Source: Treponema sp.
GTDB lineage: Bacteria > Spirochaetota > Spirochaetia > Treponematales > Breznakiellaceae
Direction: 5' to 3'
DNA length: 8,716 nt
Assembly (NCBI GenBank): GCA_009780285.1
Contig: WRAL01000043.1
Coordinates: 1 to 8,716 of the forward strand
Shown in pieces: positions 1-6,670 of this stretch. The stretch's first letter is position 1. Every line of letters begins with the position of its first letter. A program made the translations under genes and the position numbers. Below the pieces are notes generated by a model. That model was given only the letters and a program-made list of their open reading frames with translations, made no database searches and was not told the origin of the DNA.

Positions 1-964
1 CGCCGCAGAGCGCCAGCGCCGGATCGTCGATTGCGTGAGCGGCCAGGCGCGCCTTGTCCACCAGCGCGGCGATATCCTTCAGGCGGTTGTCCGTACCCGA
101 CAAAAAGGCGCAGAGCCGCGGGAAAAGGCCGCGTTGCTGGGCGCGCCGCCGCCTGTGCAGCCTTCCCAGCCGGCTGAGGATTCCGGCCCGTGAAAATTCC
201 TTGGAAAAAAACGACGTGGCCGCGTCCTCGATTGTATGCGCCTCGTCGATCACGACGCGGGAATAGGGCGGCAGAACAGCGGTCGCCGCGTATCCGGCGC
301 CGTCCTTGCGCGCGGCGATGTCGGCGAAAAGAAGGTGATGGTTGACGACGACGACTCCGGCGGCCGCGGCCTGGGCTCGACGCGCGATCATGAAGCACTT
401 GCCGACTAAGTGGCAGCGCTTGCCGGCGCAGACATCCGCGTCGTCGCAGATCCTCGACCAAAGCTCGCCGGAAACGACGCCGGGAAGCTCGTCGCGCGCG
501 CCGGTGGCGCTGGTTTTCGCCCATTCGGCGATGCTTTCGATTTCGGACTTTTCCTCGTCGCCGGAAAGATCCGGCTCGGCCAGCGCGTCGTAAAGCCTCG
601 CCAGACAAACATAGTTCGCCCTGCCCTTTACCAGCGCCACCTTTACGCCCGATCCGGTGGCCTCGATCACCAGCGGAATGTCCTTGCCGAAAAGCTGCTG
701 CTGGAGGGTTATCGTGGCGGTGGAGATTACCACGCGCTCGCCGGTTTCCTCGGCGTGCCGCAGCGCCGGCAGAAGGTAGGCGAAGGATTTCCCCACGCCG
801 GTGCCGGCCTCCGCGACCCCGATCGCGTCGTCGGCAAAGCAGCGCGCGACAAGTTCCATCAGGTCGAGCTGCGCCTGCCTGGTTTCGAAGCCCTCAAGCC
901 TCGACGCGACGCTGCCCCCTTCGCTAAGCGCGCCGGCGATGCCCCGCGCGTCGATTTTTTTCAC
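1..964 (-). CDS. DinG/YoaA-type ATP-dependent DNA helicase, N-terminal part (runs off left edge)
   Basis: This is the first 321 codons of a superfamily 2, XPD-like iron-sulfur DNA helicase, which uses ATP to unwind DNA 5'-3' during repair or replication-conflict resolution. By hand translation, a Q-motif-like stretch FETRQAQ lies at residues 26-32. Walker A EAGTGVGKS is at 52-60, and motif Ia STATITLQQQL is at 81-91. The iron-sulfur domain has Cys120 in NYVCLAR, then Cys179, Cys184 and Cys190, with an extra Cys173. NHHLLFADIA at 208-217 precedes the DEAH box VIDEAH at 238-243. The helicase C-terminal half lies beyond base 1. I chose the GTG at 962-964, read MKKIDARG, because no ATG precedes the conserved motifs and the upstream frame closes at 1034-1036. 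No clear ribosome site precedes it. The frame is open throughout. Family is confident; DinG versus YoaA cannot be decided from this half. Confidence 0.9.
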   Translation of the reverse strand, partial: MKKIDARGIAGALSEGGSVASRLEGFETRQAQLDLMELVARCFADDAIGVAEAGTGVGKSFAYLLPALRHAEETGERVVISTATITLQQQLFGKDIPLVIEATGSGVKVALVKGRANYVCLARLYDALAEPDLSGDEEKSEIESIAEWAKTSATGARDELPGVVSGELWSRICDDADVCAGKRCHLVGKCFMIARRAQAAAAGVVVVNHHLLFADIAARKDGAGYAATAVLPPYSRVVIDEAHTIEDAATSFFSKEFSRAGILSRLGRLHRRRRAQQRGLFPRLCAFLSGTDNRLKDIAALVDKARLAAHAIDDPALALCG

Positions 965-1117
965 TGTTTCGTTATACGCGATGGCGCGAGGAGGCGCAAG
1001 GCGCCCTAATGGGACAGCGCAAAATGGTCGATTTTAATGCCTGTATAGAAAAGAGCGGGCAATGTAGGGATTTTACGATTTTCAGCGGAAAGGCCAAAGC
1101 CCGCAGTCAAGCAACAA

Positions 1118-1137
1118 CCCCGCCATGAATGGCGGGG
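1118..1137. repeat. 8-bp GC-rich perfect hairpin
   Basis: CCCCGCCA, loop TGAA, TGGCGGGG is a perfect 8-bp inverted repeat. Neither side has a run of T, so it is not a canonical intrinsic terminator. It could be a repetitive-element palindrome or the subterminal hairpin of a decayed insertion sequence; the sequence alone does not decide. Confidence 0.6.
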
Positions 1138-1248
1138 TATTAAACCCTTCGCGGACAATAAAGGCAAGACGCTCCGTGGCAATGAAGAGGAGCAATCCAA
1201 CGCCCTGCGGGCGCCTTCTAGCCAAAACTGGCCACAGCCACCTATCAA

Positions 1249-1356
1249 TAGTGTTCCGGAATATTCGGTTTGCAAAATCGCAACGTTCGACAATTCCTTG
1301 CCGGGCAAGGAATTACCCCAACCTGCATACCGTCATTTTAATATTCCGGAATACTA
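1249..1356. repeat. Inverted repeat pair (17 bases, one mismatch) around a 74-base centre
   Basis: The left arm at 1249-1265 reads TAGTGTTCCGGAATATT. The right arm at 1340-1356, read on the minus strand, is TAGTATTCCGGAATATT, so 16 of 17 bases match. Each arm also contains the self-palindrome TTCCGGAA. The 74-base interior includes the hairpin at 1292-1314. The arrangement fits either a small palindromic mobile or repeat element about 108 bases long, or a pair of operator sites. No gene lies inside. Confidence 0.6.
1292..1314. repeat. 10-bp perfect hairpin inside the inverted repeat pair
   Basis: AATTCCTTGC, loop CGG, GCAAGGAATT is a perfect 10-bp inverted repeat. It has no adjacent T run. 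It sits roughly centrally between the two inverted arms at 1249-1265 and 1340-1356, which suggests that all three parts belong to one folded element. Confidence 0.65.
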
Positions 1357-1389
1357 GCATCATCGAGAAAGGCCGCAAAGTAAAGCGCA

Positions 1390-1422
1390 GGGGCGGGAGC
1401 CGGCGATTGCCGCCCCCGCCCC
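1390..1422 (-). terminator. Probable rho-independent terminator after the nucleotidase gene
   Basis: Ten bases past the nucleotidase stop, an 8-bp stem (GGGGCGGG at 1390-1397 with CCCGCCCC at 1415-1422) encloses an inner 4-bp stem (CGGC at 1401-1404 with GCCG at 1409-1412) with loop GATT. Reading on the minus strand, the bases after the hairpin are only moderately T-rich (GCGCTTTACTTTGCGG), so termination is probable but not textbook. Confidence 0.6.
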
Positions 1423-1431
1423 GCGAAGGGC

Positions 1432-3003
1432 CTACTGCGCCCCGCCTATAACGACCATGCGGCCATCGGTGGCCGGAACCACGGGGCCGCCCATCGACTG
1501 GATGTAATCGATCACCACGTCGGAGAACAGCATCGAGGTGGAAAAAGGCTCCGTCGAGCGCGTAAGCGCGACATAGCCGTCCCCGCCTGAAAGCAGGAAG
1601 TCGTTGGTGGCGAAGCGGTAGGTCCTGCTCGGATCCACCGGAGCGTCGCCTATCGTAAGGCCTTCAATTCTGCCTTCGGGAATGTTCAGCGTGTAGCGAA
1701 CGTCCGCCGAAAACTGCGGAAAGCCGCCGGCGCCCTGCGGAATCGTCGCGATAAAATCGAAAAGCTCGATAATTTCCGCGCCGGTAAGCGAGACGACGTA
1801 CAGAAAGTTTTCAAAGGGAAGCACGGTAAGAATGTCCCCGCGCGTCATATTTCCGGCCGGAAGCGGCGCGCGAATGTTGCCGCCATTCGTGAAGGCGAAG
1901 TCGATGCTCTGGTTGAAAACGTCCCGAATGAACCAGGCAAGGCCGTCGGAAACAAGGTTCCCAATCGCGGTTTCCTGGTACCGGGGAAGGCGATTTCCAA
2001 AATAGAACTCGCTGGCCGCGTAGCCCACCACCTCGCTCAGCGCGGCCTCGGCGCCGGCGACGAAGGGCGCCAGCATCGAGGCTACCTGGGGCTGCGGCGC
2101 GAAGCCGACGATCTCGACCGGCTCCCAGTCGAAGCCGGCGATGGCGCCGTCAACGATGGAAATTACCGCCTTGCCGACGATCCCGCCGCGCTCGTGCGCG
2201 CTTACGATAAGCGTGTCCCCCACGCGCAGCGGCTGCGCCATGCGAGTATGCGAATGGCCGTCAACGATAATGTCGATCCCCGGCACCGCGGCGGCAAGAT
2301 CCGGCGAGCGTACCTGCGCGTCGCTTTCGCGAACGTCGCCTATGTGGGTAAGCGCGATCACTATGTCGACGCGCTCCCTGTTGCGCAGCAGGTCTACCGC
2401 GCTGCGAGCCGCCTCGATCTCGCGCATAAAATTAAGGCCGGCTACGAAAGTCCCGCCGCCGGCGATCTCGCGCGTGCGAATAGTCGTCAGGGCGAAAATC
2501 CCCACGCGGAAGCCGTCGAAGTCCTGTACCAGGTACTGGCGCCCGCCAAGGAAATTGCGGCCGTCCATAACGTTGGACGCGAAAATCGGGAAGTCGGCCA
2601 GCGCCTGCTGCATCTCGAAGCGTTCCCTTCCATAGGAAACGTCGTGATTGCCGACCGCCATGGCGTCGTAGCCCATCATATTGTAGGCCAGGATGTCCGG
2701 CTCGGCGGCGAACATGTTTGAAAGCGCCGTGCCGGTGTTCATGTCGCCGGCGTCAAGGAGGAGCACGTTCGAATGCGCCGCGCGAACCTGCTCGACGAAG
2801 GTCGCCCGCTCGGCAAGCCCGCCGCGAGAATTGGCCGGCAAAACCGTGCCGTGATGGTCGTTGGTATGAAGCAGCACGAGCTCGTAAGAGCGTCCCGCCT
2901 CCCGTTGCACGGGCCTTGCCGTGCCGGCGCATCCGGCCAGCAGGAACGCGCCCGTCAGCGCCGCCGCGATAAGCGGCGCTATCAGCTTTCTAAAAATCGT
3001 CAT
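1432..3003 (-). CDS. Lipoprotein 5'-nucleotidase / UshA-family metallophosphoesterase
   Basis: The 523-residue product probably hydrolyses nucleotides, or related phosphate esters such as UDP-sugars or NAD, outside the cytoplasm. A lipoprotein signal peptide spans residues 1-25 (MTIFRK, hydrophobic stretch, LLAGC with Cys25 as lipidation site), so it should be membrane-anchored and exported. The N-terminal calcineurin-like domain shows HTNDHHG (46-52), DAGD (84-87), GNHD (118-121), THIGD (219-223) and DGHSHT (248-253), the full two-metal ligand set. The C-terminal substrate-binding domain shows GNLVSDG, TNGGNIR and NDFLLSGGDGY (467-477). Length is normal for the family. I chose the ATG at 3001-3003 because GGAGG stands 5 bases upstream and the signal peptide then begins correctly; a GTG at 3087 in the same frame would add 28 residues and spoil it. 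Exact substrate cannot be read from sequence. It may be transcribed alone or by read-through from the SDR gene 93 bases upstream. Confidence 0.93.
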   Translation of the reverse strand: MTIFRKLIAPLIAAALTGAFLLAGCAGTARPVQREAGRSYELVLLHTNDHHGTVLPANSRGGLAERATFVEQVRAAHSNVLLLDAGDMNTGTALSNMFAAEPDILAYNMMGYDAMAVGNHDVSYGRERFEMQQALADFPIFASNVMDGRNFLGGRQYLVQDFDGFRVGIFALTTIRTREIAGGGTFVAGLNFMREIEAARSAVDLLRNRERVDIVIALTHIGDVRESDAQVRSPDLAAAVPGIDIIVDGHSHTRMAQPLRVGDTLIVSAHERGGIVGKAVISIVDGAIAGFDWEPVEIVGFAPQPQVASMLAPFVAGAEAALSEVVGYAASEFYFGNRLPRYQETAIGNLVSDGLAWFIRDVFNQSIDFAFTNGGNIRAPLPAGNMTRGDILTVLPFENFLYVVSLTGAEIIELFDFIATIPQGAGGFPQFSADVRYTLNIPEGRIEGLTIGDAPVDPSRTYRFATNDFLLSGGDGYVALTRSTEPFSTSMLFSDVVIDYIQSMGGPVVPATDGRMVVIGGAQ

Positions 3004-3008
3004 TTGAG

Positions 3009-3013
3009 CCTCC
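3009..3013 (-). promoter_or_regulatory. Ribosome binding site that fixes the nucleotidase start
   Basis: GGAGG on the minus strand ends 5 bases before the ATG at 3001-3003. It selects this ATG over the upstream GTG in the same frame at 3085-3087. Confidence 0.75.
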
Positions 3014-3019
3014 GAGATC

Positions 3020-3048
3020 AGCATAGCGCGCTTTTTCGGTTTTGGCAA
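3020..3048 (-). promoter_or_regulatory. Weak candidate sigma-70 promoter for the nucleotidase gene
   Basis: On the minus strand, TTGCCA (3043-3048) and TATGCT (3020-3025) are separated by 17 bases, with one and two mismatches to consensus. The predicted start site, near 3013, would leave a leader barely containing the GGAGG, which argues against it. Read-through from the upstream cassette is an alternative. Confidence 0.25.
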
Positions 3049-3096
3049 ACACGCCATGCTACGCCCCACGGAAATCAATTTTGCCACTCCTCCAGG

Positions 3097-4020
3097 CTAA
3101 TGCGTTGCCATGCTCGAATAAAACGCTTGAAATGTTTTCTCCATTCCTTGAGAAAAATCCGTGTATTGAAAATCAAACGTTGCGGCAAATTTTTCGCCGC
3201 TATAGAGCTCGTTTTCCTCGGCCGTCAAGGGAAAAGGAAGCGGCAAATTTTGCTGAAGAACTTCCTGCACGGTCACGTCGTATGTTTCAAAGGGCTTCCC
3301 GTTGCAGCGCTCCAATTCCGACAGCAAACGTGTGTAGGTAATTTCTTCCGGCGCGGCAAGGTTAAACACCTCGTTATAGGCGCGGCTGTCTCCGGCGCAG
3401 GCAATCGCGGCTAGGGCAACGTCCCGTACATACACAAACTGAAATTGAGACGAGGCGTCTGCCGGCATCGGAATTGGCCGGCCCCGCGCAATTTGTTCGA
3501 TAAACCACGATTCGCGCGGAGCGTAGTTAAAGGGGCCGTAAATAAACGTGGGTCGTAAAATGGTATAGGCTGCGCCCAATTCGGCGCATACGTCTTTAAG
3601 TTCCTGCTCCAGCCGTATCTTTCCGCCGATGTAGTCCGCTACAGGGTTCCCGCCGGAAGGCTCGGCTACAGGATCCCCTTCCGCCTTGGGTTTTCGGTCC
3701 GCATTTTCATATACATTAACGGTGCTGACAAAAATGTATTGCCTAAACCGCCCTGCCAAAGCCTGCGTCGCCATGCGGACATCCCCCGGAAGATACCCGC
3801 AGAAGTCAACGATAGCGTCCAACGGAGTTTGTGGAAGCAGAGCGGCTAGCCGTTCAGGATCGCGCCTGTCGCACCTGTATTCCCGCACATTGGAAAGGTT
3901 AAGAGGAAGATTACCACGGTTTACAACTTGTAAAGAAATGCCCGCTTCATGGTCGCACTCCATAGAAAACGCGCGCCCTGTAAAAGCGCTGCCGCCAATC
4001 GCTAAAATATTCTTTTTCAT
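3097..4020 (-). CDS. NAD(P)-binding extended SDR, epimerase/dehydratase-like
   Basis: The 307-residue cytoplasmic protein has an N-terminal Rossmann fold with the nucleotide-binding motif IGGSAFTGR (8-16) and an NRG motif (34-36) after the second strand. FVSTVNVYE (97-105) carries the SDR Ser/Thr, and Tyr130-x-x-x-Lys134 (YIGGK) is the catalytic pair. A substrate-domain signature RPTFIYGPFNYAPRES follows the catalytic pair. The GGxxFxGR form resembles the CSP41-like or atypical branch of the epimerase family, so the substrate (a nucleotide sugar or another small molecule) cannot be assigned. The start is the ATG with AAGGAG at 4026-4031, 5 bases upstream. It begins 25 bases after the DUF4037 stop, so it is probably co-transcribed as the last gene of the cassette. 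Its base composition is more AT-rich than the nucleotidase downstream. Whether it works with the DUF proteins or is a passenger is unknown. Confidence 0.88.
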   Translation of the reverse strand: MKKNILAIGGSAFTGRAFSMECDHEAGISLQVVNRGNLPLNLSNVREYRCDRRDPERLAALLPQTPLDAIVDFCGYLPGDVRMATQALAGRFRQYIFVSTVNVYENADRKPKAEGDPVAEPSGGNPVADYIGGKIRLEQELKDVCAELGAAYTILRPTFIYGPFNYAPRESWFIEQIARGRPIPMPADASSQFQFVYVRDVALAAIACAGDSRAYNEVFNLAAPEEITYTRLLSELERCNGKPFETYDVTVQEVLQQNLPLPFPLTAEENELYSGEKFAATFDFQYTDFSQGMEKTFQAFYSSMATH

Positions 4021-4045
4021 ACAAACTCCTTGCTATAGGAAAGCC

Positions 4046-4984
4046 TTATATATCATACTGCGGAGGAAGGCAGCGCAAGGCCTTGTCCTTTATGCCCAAA
4101 GAAACATCCTCGCCCAATGTGGCAAAGAACGAATCAGTGGAAGAGGTTAGCCCTTGTTTGCGCAGCTCTTGCGCGGCCATCGAACAAAGCGATTCAATAC
4201 ACGCCTTTATCGCGGTAACGGAATTCTTGTCAAACCCTCCGGTCGCCGCCATTTTTCCCAGCAGCTCCCCTGCCGACGCTCCGAGTACTGGCAGTTCCAT
4301 CATCGCTTTGAACGCCCATTTGTAGTAGGGCCGGTAAACACGGTTAAGCAAAAAAACAAGCGCAATAAAGTTTTCCGTAAAACGCGCAAGCGCGATACGT
4401 GCCGTCACATAATCCTTTCGCTTCAGGCACCGGCTTAAATTGTATTGCCCTGTCTGCGCGACGGCCATGCATTTTGCGGCAATCCGTTTCCGCCGTAAAT
4501 CTTCGGGGAAGTAGCCGAGCAAAAGTTTTCGCGTGGCGGCAAACTCCCCCGCGCCATCTATAAACACTTCCCCGTTAACGGCCAGCGCGAAATTTTCTTC
4601 CGGAGCGGCGTACCATTCCTGCATTGTCTTTGGGCCTTCGGGGCAGCCAATAAGCCCTGCGTAAAACTCCGCGCAGGTCATCACGCCGATTTTTGCGCCA
4701 TAGGCGGAGGTTTTCCGGACAAACGCGGGGGGATGCTGTTTAAATAGTTTCCATTTCCAGTCGGAAAGCGCCGCGGCGGATTCTCTGTCGGCCTCTGTCA
4801 GCCAGAGAAAAAAATCAGCGCCCCAGTCGTGATCCTGCGATATTTCGTCATCGTAGCCAAAACATTCAGAGCCATTGCCCACAAGCCCCGCCGCCAAGCG
4901 GGGAAACAGCTCGGGGAAATCGGCCTTAAGCCGGGGCAGCGCCGTCTCCGCAAAATATTGGCGGCTTATATCCAGGCCTTTCAG
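4046..4984 (-). CDS. DUF4037 protein, nucleotidyltransferase-like, apparent CTG start
   Basis: The predicted cytoplasmic product is 312 residues. The N-terminal region has a nucleotidyltransferase-like signature: GS at 38-39, then Asp51-x-Asp53 within DEISQDHDWG, the spacing of the metal-binding GS...DxD motif. A DUF4037 region follows, with NGEVFIDGAGEF at about 137-148, a Lys/Arg-rich helix PEDLRRKRIA, and YYKWAF at about 220-225. The family resembles known nucleotidyltransferases, but I know of no demonstrated substrate. The first conventional start in frame (TTG at 4895-4897) would cut off the conserved segment KGLDISRQYFAETALPRLKA, which matches how family members begin as I recall them. 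That segment begins directly after a CTG at 4982-4984 that overlaps the TPR stop as CTGA, with AGGAG 5 bases upstream. I therefore annotate a CTG start; an upstream base error that hides an ATG is the alternative. It is translationally coupled to the TPR gene. Confidence 0.85.
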   Translation of the reverse strand: MKGLDISRQYFAETALPRLKADFPELFPRLAAGLVGNGSECFGYDDEISQDHDWGADFFLWLTEADRESAAALSDWKWKLFKQHPPAFVRKTSAYGAKIGVMTCAEFYAGLIGCPEGPKTMQEWYAAPEENFALAVNGEVFIDGAGEFAATRKLLLGYFPEDLRRKRIAAKCMAVAQTGQYNLSRCLKRKDYVTARIALARFTENFIALVFLLNRVYRPYYKWAFKAMMELPVLGASAGELLGKMAATGGFDKNSVTAIKACIESLCSMAAQELRKQGLTSSTDSFFATLGEDVSLGIKDKALRCLPPQYDI

Positions 4985-5892
4985 GAAAGCTCCTGGAGCT
5001 GTTTAAGTTCGGCTCTGTAGGCTTTGCTTTGATGGTGCTCCGCGCCAAAAATCGCCTCGGCCAACTGAGCCGCCGACTTAAGGCAGCGAACGGCCGATTC
5101 CTTATCCCCAAGCGCCGCGTAAACCTTGGAAATATTGTATTCCACCATTGCATATTCAATATTTTTGCCAAAATATTTTTCCGTAAGCGCGATTGCCTGC
5201 CGGTAGAAGCGCAAGGAATCTTCATACTGTTTATGTAAAAAAAGAATCGCCGCGTAAGTTGCCAGCGCGGTACTATGATGGGCGCTTTCCTGCGGCATCT
5301 TTTCATACAAAGAAATGGCCTGCAAAATAAGCCGCTGCGCATCTTGCGTGTCCCCCTCGTGCATCCGCATGGAGGCAAGATTACCGAGCGTTGTGGCAAT
5401 TTCATGTTCCATATTTTCAAAATTTTCAAGAAGTTCCAGCGCTTGCAGGGCATAGTCAATCCCGTCTCTCATTTGGCCCATATCCTGGTACACAAGGGAA
5501 AGATTGTTCAAAAGACTTGCGTAAACGTAATCGACGCGGCAATTCAAATCTTCCAATATCTGTTTTACTTTTAGAAAAAGGACTTCCGCGTCTTTCAGCT
5601 TTTTCATTAGGCGGTAGAGGCCCGCCATATTAATCAAAAGGGTGGCATAGTTCTGCGTTTGTTCCAGGCCGAGTTCCTCGAAAATACCACAGGCCTGTTG
5701 AAAGGCATCGAGGGATTCCTCGTAACGGCTGACGCCCCGATAAAAGCCGGCAAGTTCATTGTAAAGAGAAGCTCTTTGAGCGGCCTGTTCCGTCGCGGCC
5801 ATTTCCCTAATTTTTTCTTTCAGCGCCGCTTCCACGCCCGCTTTATCGCCAGCTCTGTACAAGCCGTCAAGGCGCTCGAAAAATTCTTTCAT
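4981..5892 (-). CDS. Tetratricopeptide repeat protein
   Basis: The 303-residue soluble protein is almost entirely helical repeats. I count about six TPR units starting near residues 41, 83, 125, 165, 207 and 247. The 40-42 residue period fits the longer TPR_10/TPR_12 style. Typical positions are visible, for example YNELAGFYRGVSRYEESLDAFQQA, LINMAGLYRLMKKLKDAEVLF and LLNNLSLVYQDMGQMRDGIDYA (each quoted only as far as its core). No signal peptide, membrane segment or enzyme motif is present, so it is most likely a scaffold that binds a partner. Its ATG (5890-5892) overlaps the DUF4125 stop as ATGA and it lacks a good ribosome site of its own, which indicates translational coupling. Its stop overlaps the DUF4037 start. 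This wedged position implies a shared job with both neighbours, perhaps bridging them. The function is not known. Confidence 0.9.
   Translation of the reverse strand: MKEFFERLDGLYRAGDKAGVEAALKEKIREMAATEQAAQRASLYNELAGFYRGVSRYEESLDAFQQACGIFEELGLEQTQNYATLLINMAGLYRLMKKLKDAEVLFLKVKQILEDLNCRVDYVYASLLNNLSLVYQDMGQMRDGIDYALQALELLENFENMEHEIATTLGNLASMRMHEGDTQDAQRLILQAISLYEKMPQESAHHSTALATYAAILFLHKQYEDSLRFYRQAIALTEKYFGKNIEYAMVEYNISKVYAALGDKESAVRCLKSAAQLAEAIFGAEHHQSKAYRAELKQLQELS
4990..4994 (-). promoter_or_regulatory. Ribosome binding site supporting the CTG start of the DUF4037 gene
   Basis: AGGAG on the minus strand lies inside the last TPR codons and ends 5 bases before the CTG at 4982-4984. This is ideal spacing for initiation there and for no other start codon in that frame. 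Confidence 0.6.
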
Positions 5893-6527
5893 AACATTGT
5901 TCCCGCGGCAGCGTCTGCCTCGGCAAGCGAATTATAGTTATAAAATTTAACCGTATTTTCCAGCAACGCTTGCGCGAACAAAACGCCGACTTTTTCCAAA
6001 GCCTCTATGTGCAGGCTGAGCGCGACAAGCGTCTTTTTCGAATAGGTCAGCATCTCGCCCATTTGGTACGTTTCTATAGATGTTTCCCCGTTATTGTCTT
6101 GGGAAGCATCTATGGGGCGCCCAAATTTAGCGACCTGCGCGTATTTCCCGTGGACTTCTTTTGCCTGTTCCACAATTTTATTTGAGAGGCGGCTGGCAAG
6201 GGCCGCCGTTTCTGCCGTCGGCATGGCGACTTGGGGCAACAGCAATTCGTAATCGGCCGGCGCTGTTGCTTTCATCATGTGGATATACTTTTCCTTCAAA
6301 AGATTGCGCCCGGCTAACGCGGCGAGTGTAAGATCGTTAAAATAAGATTCCAGCGCCTCCTGCGACCATGCTTCAAATTGGGCGCGCCGCATTCCGTTAA
6401 ATGTATGCCGATCCTCTTGACACGACGCGCGGCTGCCGGATTCCTCGTTCACCCTTTGAAACATGATCCATTCTTTATCAATAACTTTATCGATTAATGC
6501 TTGGTCTGCCGTAAAAAGCGTGTCCAT
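5889..6527 (-). CDS. DUF4125 family protein
   Basis: The 212-residue, probably soluble and mainly helical protein matches the DUF4125 pattern as I remember it. Near the N-terminus are DKEWIMFQRVNE (17-28), then ASCQEDRHTFNGMRRAQFEAW (34-54, signature residues Cys36, Asp39, Arg40, Phe43, Met46, Arg47, Gln50, Phe51, Trp54). Further on are GRNLLKEKYIHMM, GRPIDASQDN and TSIETYQMGEMLTYSKKTL. The C-terminal LLENTVKFYNYNSLAEAD is also family-like. No catalytic activity is established for this family and I see no known enzyme motif. The ATG has AAAGGAG at 6536-6542, 8 bases upstream, and it is the first gene of the cassette, following the palindrome-rich spacer. Its stop overlaps the TPR start by 4 bases. 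The pairing of DUF4125, TPR and DUF4037 genes recurs in other bacteria to my recollection, which supports a shared function; this needs a neighbourhood search. Confidence 0.87.
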   Translation of the reverse strand: MDTLFTADQALIDKVIDKEWIMFQRVNEESGSRASCQEDRHTFNGMRRAQFEAWSQEALESYFNDLTLAALAGRNLLKEKYIHMMKATAPADYELLLPQVAMPTAETAALASRLSNKIVEQAKEVHGKYAQVAKFGRPIDASQDNNGETSIETYQMGEMLTYSKKTLVALSLHIEALEKVGVLFAQALLENTVKFYNYNSLAEADAAAGTML

Positions 6528-6588
6528 GGCGCTTTCTCCTTTCTTAATTTGGGGGGAACGAGGAGGCAGAGATGACTCCCTTCAACCT

Positions 6589-6627
6589 AAAAACACTTTC
6601 GGGGCCAATGCCCCCAAAAGTGTTTTT
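6589..6627. terminator. Bidirectional terminator-like hairpin, copy 1
   Basis: An 11-bp outer stem (AAAAACACTTT with AAAGTGTTTTT) and a 5-bp inner stem (GGGGC with GCCCC, loop CAAT) are separated by a small asymmetric internal loop. Six T (6623-6628) close the plus-strand side and five T the minus-strand side, so it could terminate in either direction. Immediate flanks CAACCTAAAA (6583-6592) and TTTTTCCTACAG (6624-6635) recur around the hairpin at 6774-6802. Confidence 0.7.
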
Positions 6628-6670
6628 TCCTACAGGAACGCGGCCTTTAGTCCAACATGCCCCCTGCGCG

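Larger units (their letters stand above)
965..1431. other. Gene-free stretch with several palindromes
   Basis: This 467-base gap lies between the helicase start and the nucleotidase stop. I see no credible gene: the two roughly 100-codon frames in it (minus 1006-1308, plus 1125-1451) match nothing I recognise and run through palindromes. It holds the nucleotidase terminator-like hairpin (1390-1422), an inverted repeat pair (1249-1265 and 1340-1356), a hairpin between them (1292-1314), an 8-bp GC hairpin (1118-1137) and a minor hairpin at 1201-1213 (CGCCC, loop TGC, GGGCG). The helicase promoter should lie here. I found no convincing -35/-10 pair, though TATACA and TAAAAT stretches occur on the minus strand at about 1031-1052. 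No tRNA-like fold was recognised. Confidence 0.6.

Noticed and set aside
410..1009. Plus-strand frame of 199 codons antisense to the helicase
   Set aside because: The opposite strand carries intact Walker A, iron-sulfur and DEAH motifs in one frame; the plus-strand translation matches nothing and is a high-GC shadow.
1018..1075. Sigma-70 promoter for the helicase gene
   Set aside because: TATACA and TAAAAT stretches exist on the minus strand, but no -35-like hexamer lies at 16-18 bases from either; TTGCCC with ATTAAA at 18 bases is too poor to call.
1006..1308. Minus-strand frame of 100 codons between helicase and nucleotidase
   Set aside because: It has no recognisable domain, runs through two perfect hairpins and part of an inverted repeat, and has no convincing ribosome site.
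1125..1451. Plus-strand frame of 108 codons over the same gap
   Set aside because: It crosses the palindromes and the terminator-like hairpin and overlaps the end of the nucleotidase gene antisense; composition is Arg/Pro-rich, as expected from noncoding GC-rich DNA.
5889..6527. DUF4125 as a HEPN-type RNase partner of an MNT nucleotidyltransferase (toxin-antitoxin)
   Set aside because: The pairing of a helical protein with a nucleotidyltransferase is suggestive, but I see no canonical R-x4-6-H HEPN motif and the proteins are larger than usual HEPN/MNT pairs; too weak to claim.
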